DNA of 64,000 nt, taken from the NCBI GenBank assembly GCA_024710005.1, contig JANJVQ010000034.1:1-64000 (forward strand), given 5' to 3'. The stretch is from Paludibacter sp. (lineage in GTDB: Bacteria; Bacteroidota; Bacteroidia; Bacteroidales; Paludibacteraceae). Below the pieces are notes generated by a model. That model was not told where the DNA came from. It made no database searches and saw only the letters and a list, made by a program, of their open reading frames with translations. Positions 58,117 to 64,000 of the stretch are shown one piece after another (the stretch's first letter is position 1; the number at the start of each line of letters is the position of its first letter). A program made the translations under genes and the position numbers.

Positions 58117-59187
58117 ATGAATATTATGAAAAAACTTTTTACTCTTGTAGTTTTTTCGCTTTTTGCGATCGCTACTATACATGCAGAAATGGTATTAGCT
58201 TTTGAAATGCAAACGAATAAAGCCAGTGGTTCAACAATTTCTTTGGGTTTTGTTGCAGGAGGTGCTCAAACTGTTGGGGTTGACTGGGGTGATGGTAATA
58301 TTATTACATATACAGGGATATCAAATAATATTGGTACAGTAACTACAAAAACAGCTACTACTACGGTTAATCAAGCAATTATTAAGGTATATGTGGATGG
58401 GTCTTCTATTACAAATTTTGTTTGTTCAAACAATGGTTTGATCTCACTTGATCTGAGTCGGGCTAATGGTTTATTAAGATTAACGATTTCAAACAATGCA
58501 CTACCTTCAATTAGTGTCAGTACACATACTGGATTGCAACAATTTTTGTCAATAGGAGGAACAAACAACTGCAGGGGAATCGACTTAAGTGCTAATACAG
58601 CTCTCACAACTTTAACCATTCGAAATGGAGGATTGAAGTATGCTGCTGATTTAGACATTTCAAACAACGTTAATATTAATGCTTTAAGTCTACAGAATGA
58701 TGGTCAGGTCAATGCAAATAGTCTTAATGCATGTTCGTTAGACTCAGTATATAATGCTTTGCCAGATAGAACCGGAAAATCACCTGTTGGGACAATTTTT
58801 GTTGGTAGAAGTGATTACACAAAACTTCCGGATAATGATTATAACGGAAGTGATGCAACAATTGCAACGGCTAAAAACTGGCAAGTGAAAATAGCTACCA
58901 GTAATGCTCTGTTAACCACAGACGGCGGTGCTTGCATAACTACTAACAACCTTTCTCCCGAATCAACTCCTTTTAATTTATACCCCAATCCAACTAAAGG
59001 CATGGTTCAAATAAACATTGCTGGCGAAACAACTGGTCGTCAGTTGCGGGTCATGGATATTACAGGCAGATTGATACATGAGAGAGCAATTACTTCAGCA
59101 GAAATGACCCTGGATACCAGTGGTTTCCCCAAAGGTGTGTATCTAATCAGCACCGGCAGAAATATTCAAAAATTAGTGGTTGAATAA
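58117..59187 (+). CDS. Leucine-rich-repeat-like surface protein with T9SS tail (short repeat region)
   Basis: A 356-residue paralog of the previous gene with signal peptide, VGVDWGDGN domain and fewer, degraded leucine-rich repeats (LISLDLSRANGLLRL, GIDLSANTALTTL). The GGAC boundary motif and sorting domain (FNLYPNPTKGMVQINI, LRVMDITGRLIHER, KGVYLISTGR) are intact. An in-frame ATG at 58126 (MKKLFTLVVFSLFAIA) is an equally good start. A hairpin follows the stop codon. Confidence 0.76.
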   Translation: MNIMKKLFTLVVFSLFAIATIHAEMVLAFEMQTNKASGSTISLGFVAGGAQTVGVDWGDGNIITYTGISNNIGTVTTKTATTTVNQAIIKVYVDGSSITNFVCSNNGLISLDLSRANGLLRLTISNNALPSISVSTHTGLQQFLSIGGTNNCRGIDLSANTALTTLTIRNGGLKYAADLDISNNVNINALSLQNDGQVNANSLNACSLDSVYNALPDRTGKSPVGTIFVGRSDYTKLPDNDYNGSDATIATAKNWQVKIATSNALLTTDGGACITTNNLSPESTPFNLYPNPTKGMVQINIAGETTGRQLRVMDITGRLIHERAITSAEMTLDTSGFPKGVYLISTGRNIQKLVVE

Positions 59188-59220
59188 TTTTCGTGTCTAA
59201 ATAAGATTTTCTAACCCTAC

Positions 59221-59259
59221 CACCCTGAAATTCAATATTTGTGTTTGAATTCCAGGGTG
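59221..59259 (+). terminator. Hairpin after the second leucine-rich-repeat gene
   Basis: Arms at 59221-59235 and 59245-59259 pair over 15 bp with one mismatch and a 9-nt loop (CACCCTG against CAGGGTG at the base). No clear U-run follows, so it may be a partial terminator or mRNA-stabilising hairpin. Confidence 0.55.
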
Positions 59260-59311
59260 CTAAGGATTACTATCCCTAGTCAATAAAAGTTTAATAATAA
59301 AAAATAGATGT

Positions 59312-60205
59312 ATGAAAAGAGCAGGTATCATTTTATTATGTGTAATATTCTCAGTCAGTGCAATCGTTGCTCAACCCCGGGTGATGACGCTTAAAACCTC
59401 AAAAACCAAAGGCGAAACCATCGAACTAAAAATGGTTGCTGGTGGTAATGTAAGCATTGATTTAGGAACAGGAGTAGCCGAACCGGTACAAGTTTCAAAA
59501 AACTTCAGTCAACCTACATCGCATACTTTTACTTTACCGGTGAATAATGCCGAAATAAAAATCTTTGGAAATAACCTGACGTATCTCGATTGCAGTAAAA
59601 ATGCCTTAACCGTGTTGGATGTTAGCGATAACACCTATTTAAGAACATTGAGATGCCAGAATAATCAGTTGAGATCTTTAGATATTAGTAATAATAATGC
59701 ATTGACTTTCTTGTGGTGTATGATGAACCTGCTGGAAGAGTTGAATGTAAAAAACAATTCTGAACTGGTACAGTTATCGATCACCGGAAATAAGATTACT
59801 TCATTGGATGTTTCTAAGAATGCAAAATTGAACACCTTGCTTTGTGCACAAAACAGGTTAGGAAATTTGGATGTTTCAAACAACCCCGCACTAAAAGCGC
59901 TTGACGTGAGAAATATTGGTATGAGTAAGTTAGATGTAAGCAAAAATCCGAATCTGGTATCCCTTTCCATTCAAAACGATGGACATTACAATGCTAACAA
60001 TTTCTCGGCATGTGCTCTGAATGAACTTTATAATTCACTACCTGTACAAATGGGTATTATCAATGTTGTGAACAGTTTGTACAAAGGTCGTGTAAACAAT
60101 GATATTGATGGTAGCAATAAAATATTAGCTAATAACAGAGGCTGGTTGGTGTACGATGTTAACGGGAAAAAGGAACTAACCGGTGATGGCGGTGCCTGTA
60201 AATAA
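59312..60205 (+). CDS. Leucine-rich-repeat exported protein without sorting tail
   Basis: A 297-residue paralog of the two preceding proteins, with signal peptide, an altered beta domain (VSIDLGTG instead of the WGDG form) and about six leucine-rich repeats (YLDCSKNALTVLDVSDNTYL onward). It stops precisely at the ELTGDGGACK boundary where relatives continue into the T9SS domain. No remnant of the missing domain is seen, and the next gene starts 7 bp later. It would therefore be released to the periplasm, unlike its relatives. Confidence 0.75.
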   Translation: MKRAGIILLCVIFSVSAIVAQPRVMTLKTSKTKGETIELKMVAGGNVSIDLGTGVAEPVQVSKNFSQPTSHTFTLPVNNAEIKIFGNNLTYLDCSKNALTVLDVSDNTYLRTLRCQNNQLRSLDISNNNALTFLWCMMNLLEELNVKNNSELVQLSITGNKITSLDVSKNAKLNTLLCAQNRLGNLDVSNNPALKALDVRNIGMSKLDVSKNPNLVSLSIQNDGHYNANNFSACALNELYNSLPVQMGIINVVNSLYKGRVNNDIDGSNKILANNRGWLVYDVNGKKELTGDGGACK

Positions 60206-60212
60206 AATATAT

Positions 60213-62903
60213 ATGAAAATTCGCAATTTTCTTTCGTTATATCTGTTGTTTCTGTCATTGGTTATTAGCATGGCAACATCAACAAATGCTGTGGTACCTA
60301 CAGAAAAAGCTTTCCTGAAATTACCGGCAATTTTCAGCCGGAACATGGTGTTGCAGCGCGAAAAACCGGTTGTTATTTATGGACAGTCGGCTGCCGGGGC
60401 GCAAGTCAATGTGGTACTGAATCAGATACAAAAAAGTACCAATGCTGATGTTAACGGGATGTGGAAAATTACCTACGACCCGTTAGCGGTAGGAGGACCT
60501 TATCAAATGACAGTGTCAACTGCTGATACTACCATAACTTATCCCAATATTTTATCAGGAGATGTATGGCTGTGTGGCGGACAGTCGAATATGGCTATGC
60601 AGTTGGTTGGTGAACAGTTTATGCGGGATGAGATGCCTGTTGCCAAAATCCCCAACTTACGCTTAATAAGGATGCCATTGCAGGCCTCAGGCAATTTGAA
60701 TAATGTTCAGACCGGTAATACCTACTGGCTCGAATCAGACAGTGTGAGTGCCAAATTATTTTCAGCCATTGGTTATTATTTTGGAAAAAGGATGCACCAG
60801 GAAACAAATGTTCCTGTTGGGATGGTTGCAGTAGCCTGGGGTGGCAGTACGGTAGAATCCTGGATCAGTCGTCAGGGATTAACGCCATTTGATGATTTCA
60901 AACCTTTCCTGGAAGAGTTAGATACCAGCATTGTTTCAGTAGAAGAATTAAACAGACGTGCTGCTGTTGAATTGCAACGGAGAAACGAAGCAATAGCAGC
61001 AGGTAAATCTCCTGAAACTGATCCGTATACTCCTTATGCTTTACAACATTTTCCAACTGTATCTTACAACGGAAATATTAATCCGATAAAGGATTTTCCG
61101 GTTAAAGGCGTTATTTGGTATCAGGGTGAAGGAAATGTATCCAGAGCATGGCAGTACCGGTCGTTGTTCCCGGCTCTGATAAACGACTGGAGAACGATGC
61201 TAAATAATCCGGATATGCCTTTTTATTTTGTTCAATTACCGAACTATGGGGTGGTGCGCGATTATCCTTATACTAGTCAGTGGGCCGAATTACGTGAATC
61301 GCAGGACAAAGCCCTGGCTTTACCTAATACAGGTATGGTTGTAACCATTGATATCGGAGCCTGCGACAATCTGCATCCTATCAACAAAAGAGATGTCGGA
61401 TATCGTCTGTCAAACATCGCTTTGAAAAATTTATACGGCAGAACGGATATTAACAGTGAATTCCCCCGCTTAAAATCCTATACAATACAGGGAAATTCAA
61501 TAATATGTGAATTTGACTATGTTGGAACTGGTTTGAAAATAAATGGAGGTACAGTAACTGAATTTAGCATTGCCGGAGAAAATAAAGGGTTTTATAATGC
61601 TACAGCTACCATCATAGCCCCCAATAAAATACAAATACAGTCGGCCAGTGTTCCTAATCCTGTCGCGGTAAGATATGCATGGAGCAATTGTCCTGTTAAC
61701 GGATTATTTTACAATAGTTACGACTTGCCACTTACACCATTCAGAACCGATGACTGGACGCTTTCGACTCAACCTCTTCCACCCACTACGAATGATGAGT
61801 ACATCACGATGAAAACTTCAAAAGCAATCAATTCGGGGATAACCCTCTCGATTGTTGCCGGAGGAAACGGAACTGTGTCTATCGACTGGGGGAATGGCGT
61901 TTATCAGCCGGTTGAGCCAGTCTCGTCTAATGTAGGTTCGCCGACAGTTGTGAAAGGGAATACCCTGGCTGATCAGGCTGAGATAAAGATATTTTGTGAC
62001 GACAAGTATCTTACCTATCTAACCTGTGAGAAAAATGAACTTATAAAACTGGATGTTTCGCAGGCTAAATCATTGCAATATCTGAGGTGTCCGACCAACA
62101 AACTTGATAGTATTGACATCAGCAAGAATACTGAACTTCTATTGTTCTACTGTTCATACAATAATATCACAGCGTTGGATGTCAGCAATAATATAAAAAT
62201 AACCGATTTGCAGATGGGAACTAATAAAATATCGAAACTCACCGGCCTGCAAAATCTGAATTTGTTGCGCATTCTGGCTACCATGGTAAATCCGTTGAAT
62301 ACACTGGATGTGAGTGCTAATACGTCATTACAGACTTTGAATGTACGTAACTCTGGTCTGACAAAACTTGACGTAAGTGCCAATGCAGCATTGACGACTG
62401 TAGAAGTGTTCAATGGTGGTTCGACCTATAAAAACGTGTTTACGGCCTGCGGACTGGACTCTTTGTACAGGAGTCTGCCCGACAGAACAGGAAAAACAGC
62501 AGGAACTATCCGTGTGATCTCTACCATTGCTAATCCTTTATATAATGATGGTGCCGGCAGTGATAAAACTATTGCCAGTGCAAAGAACTGGGCTGTAACT
62601 AGTTACACCAAAGAGGCGCTGACAGGTGATGGCGATGGATGTCAAACCTCCGGCTTGATTGAAAATAGAGACTTTCTGGATGCGACAGTAAAACTTAATC
62701 CTAATCCTGCAAGAGGTGAGGTGCAGCTTGAGGTTCCGGAAACTATGCTGAATAAGGAAGTGGTAATTCTTGATATGACGGGTAGGGTAGTATTAAGTCG
62801 ATTACTTACAAATTTGAGTACTCGACTTGACATCTCTATTTGTTCCTCTGGTATTTATTTTGTGAAAATAGGCAATTATGCCCGTAAATTATCTGTGAAA
62901 TAA
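60213..62903 (+). CDS. Sialate O-acetylesterase fused to leucine-rich repeats and T9SS tail
   Basis: An 896-residue surface enzyme; the ATG at 60213 gives the signal (MKIRNFLSLYLLFLSLVISM). Residues about 35-525 are a sialate O-acetylesterase: DVWLCGGQSNM (Ser125), GMVAVAWGGSTVESWIS, GVIWYQGEGN and VTIDIGACDNLHPINK with the DxxH pair. From about residue 530 it carries the SIDWGNG domain, leucine-rich repeats (about 600-760) and a sorting domain (VKLNPNPARGEVQLEV, VVILDMTGRVVLSR). The C-terminal half is homologous to the three preceding genes. It probably de-acetylates glycan at the cell surface. Confidence 0.85.
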   Translation: MKIRNFLSLYLLFLSLVISMATSTNAVVPTEKAFLKLPAIFSRNMVLQREKPVVIYGQSAAGAQVNVVLNQIQKSTNADVNGMWKITYDPLAVGGPYQMTVSTADTTITYPNILSGDVWLCGGQSNMAMQLVGEQFMRDEMPVAKIPNLRLIRMPLQASGNLNNVQTGNTYWLESDSVSAKLFSAIGYYFGKRMHQETNVPVGMVAVAWGGSTVESWISRQGLTPFDDFKPFLEELDTSIVSVEELNRRAAVELQRRNEAIAAGKSPETDPYTPYALQHFPTVSYNGNINPIKDFPVKGVIWYQGEGNVSRAWQYRSLFPALINDWRTMLNNPDMPFYFVQLPNYGVVRDYPYTSQWAELRESQDKALALPNTGMVVTIDIGACDNLHPINKRDVGYRLSNIALKNLYGRTDINSEFPRLKSYTIQGNSIICEFDYVGTGLKINGGTVTEFSIAGENKGFYNATATIIAPNKIQIQSASVPNPVAVRYAWSNCPVNGLFYNSYDLPLTPFRTDDWTLSTQPLPPTTNDEYITMKTSKAINSGITLSIVAGGNGTVSIDWGNGVYQPVEPVSSNVGSPTVVKGNTLADQAEIKIFCDDKYLTYLTCEKNELIKLDVSQAKSLQYLRCPTNKLDSIDISKNTELLLFYCSYNNITALDVSNNIKITDLQMGTNKISKLTGLQNLNLLRILATMVNPLNTLDVSANTSLQTLNVRNSGLTKLDVSANAALTTVEVFNGGSTYKNVFTACGLDSLYRSLPDRTGKTAGTIRVISTIANPLYNDGAGSDKTIASAKNWAVTSYTKEALTGDGDGCQTSGLIENRDFLDATVKLNPNPARGEVQLEVPETMLNKEVVILDMTGRVVLSRLLTNLSTRLDISICSSGIYFVKIGNYARKLSVK

Positions 62904-62915
62904 AAAATATAATTT

Positions 62916-64000
62916 ATGAAAATAAAACTTCAAATTATATGTTTGCTGACTTTGGCTGTGCTGACAATGCAGGCGAAAGGATTGAAACCTGTTCAGGTGG
63001 CTGATACAACTAACACGCTTTCAATAGCTCCGGCCAATACTCAGTTGAAATTACCGGGGATTTTCAGTAATGACATGGTTATTCAGCGGGAGAAACCTGT
63101 GACTGTATGGGGAACAACCGTACCCAGACAAAAGGTAACTGTACAGTTGCATGAACAAAAGAAATCGGTGAAAGCCGATGCATACGGGAACTGGAAGGTA
63201 AGATTGAAACCACTGCCGGTGGGAGGACCATACGAAATGATTGTTTCGACGCCGGAAGCTTCTGTGAAGTATAAAAATATACTCTCCGGAGATGTTTGGT
63301 TTTGTTCAGGTCAATCCAATATGGAATTTCAGTTGCAGTACGAGCAAAATGCCGATTCAGAGATACCTGTATCAGCTAATCCGAATATCCGTATGATCAG
63401 AGTTCCACATAACGTTTCCACCATTGCGTCGAATAAAGAATTCGGACGCACCTACTGGCTACCCTGTAATCCTTCCAGTTCGAAACTTTTTTCAGCGGTA
63501 GGATATTATTTTGGAAAAAAAATACAGGCGGAAACGAATGTACCCATTGGATTGATAGGTAGTTACTGGGGCGGTAGTGCAGTGGAATCATGGATGAGTA
63601 AAGAGGCACTTGAAGCATTTCCGGTTTTTGATCCACAATTGAAGGAAATTGAAGAGGGGAAAATCTCAATTCAGGATATGAAGAAAAGATTTGAAACTGA
63701 AACCAACCGTCGCCTGGCCGTTATAAAAGAGAAAAAGAATCCGAATACGGTGCCTTATACACCTTATGCTTTTCAGCATTACCCATCGTTTACTTTCAAT
63801 GGGATGGTTTCGCCATTTACTGATTTTGCCATCAAGGGAGTTATCTGGTATCAGGCTGAGAACAATGCTTCACGGGCTCATCAGTATGCTGATTTGTTCA
63901 AAGCTATGATCAATGATTGGCGCAAACAATGGAAAGATGCAAAGCTACCATTTTATTTTGTACAATTGCCCAACTATGGTTTAGTCAGGAATATACCTTA
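62916..64000 (+). CDS. Sialate O-acetylesterase, 3' end outside window (partial)
   Basis: The open frame runs from ATG 62916 to the window edge, 361 residues so far. Signal peptide (to about residue 20), block I DVWFCSGQSNM (Ser134), GLIGSYWGGSAVESWMS and GVIWYQAENN, where Ala replaces the usual Gly of the WYQGE block. It is close to the esterase part of the previous gene (TPYAFQHYPS and YFVQLPNYG shared), and starts 12 bp after it, indicating tandem duplication in one operon. The catalytic His block and any tail are beyond the window. Confidence 0.88.
   Translation, partial: MKIKLQIICLLTLAVLTMQAKGLKPVQVADTTNTLSIAPANTQLKLPGIFSNDMVIQREKPVTVWGTTVPRQKVTVQLHEQKKSVKADAYGNWKVRLKPLPVGGPYEMIVSTPEASVKYKNILSGDVWFCSGQSNMEFQLQYEQNADSEIPVSANPNIRMIRVPHNVSTIASNKEFGRTYWLPCNPSSSKLFSAVGYYFGKKIQAETNVPIGLIGSYWGGSAVESWMSKEALEAFPVFDPQLKEIEEGKISIQDMKKRFETETNRRLAVIKEKKNPNTVPYTPYAFQHYPSFTFNGMVSPFTDFAIKGVIWYQAENNASRAHQYADLFKAMINDWRKQWKDAKLPFYFVQLPNYGLVRNIP

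Noticed and set aside
57180-62420. Regularly spaced repeated DNA words (such as CTGGATGT), examined as a possible repeat array or CRISPR
   Set aside because: The spacing is that of leucine-rich repeats in coding sequence; the repeats are degenerate, in frame and lack unique spacers.

Overview
The window reads as a chromosomal segment of a Bacteroidota bacterium, probably of the order Bacteroidales. The evidence is two SusC/SusD pairs, promoters of the TAnnTTTG type, broad lipobox lipoproteins, many exported glycan enzymes, and nine proteins ending in what look like type IX secretion (T9SS) type A sorting domains. No rRNA, tRNA, CRISPR array or insertion sequence was seen.

Layout. 1-8.3 kb (AT-rich): the tail of an unidentified gene, a sodium:solute symporter, two paralogous T9SS-exported proteins, a GH20 hexosaminidase and a GH2 beta-galactosidase. 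8.3-18 kb (clearly more GC-rich): a second symporter, an AraB-like ribulokinase, a hipBA toxin-antitoxin pair on the minus strand, a HEAT-repeat protein with two DUF1080 (3-keto-disaccharide hydrolase) domains, and a Tat-exported Gfo/Idh/MocA oxidoreductase. 18-30.5 kb: a second Tat-exported oxidoreductase, a XylR-type (sugar-sensor plus AraC) regulator, a FucP-like sugar transporter, nagA, nagB, three further Gfo/Idh/MocA proteins, a DoxX membrane protein and an alpha/beta hydrolase. 30.5-51.8 kb: the first SusC/SusD polysaccharide utilization locus, with surface lipoproteins, two DUF6259-like putative glycosidases, five copies of a carbohydrate-binding-like module, an HGSNAT-like acetyltransferase and a sialate O-acetylesterase. 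52-64 kb: a second SusC/SusD pair followed by leucine-rich-repeat T9SS proteins and two more sialate O-acetylesterases, the last cut by the window edge.

How it fits together. The pathway content (GH20, GH2, sialate O-acetylesterases, NagA, NagB, NagP/FucP-like transporter, HGSNAT-like protein) points to harvest of an O-acetylated, amino-sugar-containing, host-type or mucin-like glycan. The final products would be GlcNAc-6-P, then GlcN-6-P, then fructose-6-P. The Tat-exported Gfo/Idh/MocA set with a DUF1080 protein suggests that a 3-keto (oxidative) glycoside-cleaving route may run beside the hydrolytic one.

Main new observation. A 23-bp near-palindromic motif with CG at both ends occurs four times. 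Each copy ends exactly 40 nt before the end of a YAnnTTTG -7 box, upstream of four transcription units: the oxidoreductase at 18244-19584, the fucP-nagA-nagB unit, and both susCD operons. The XylR-type regulator gene lies beside one copy. Together these look like a single-regulator regulon covering import, surface capture and catabolism. A second unusual element is a perfect 29-bp inverted repeat between the transporter gene and nagA, with a third related arm 4.6 kb away.
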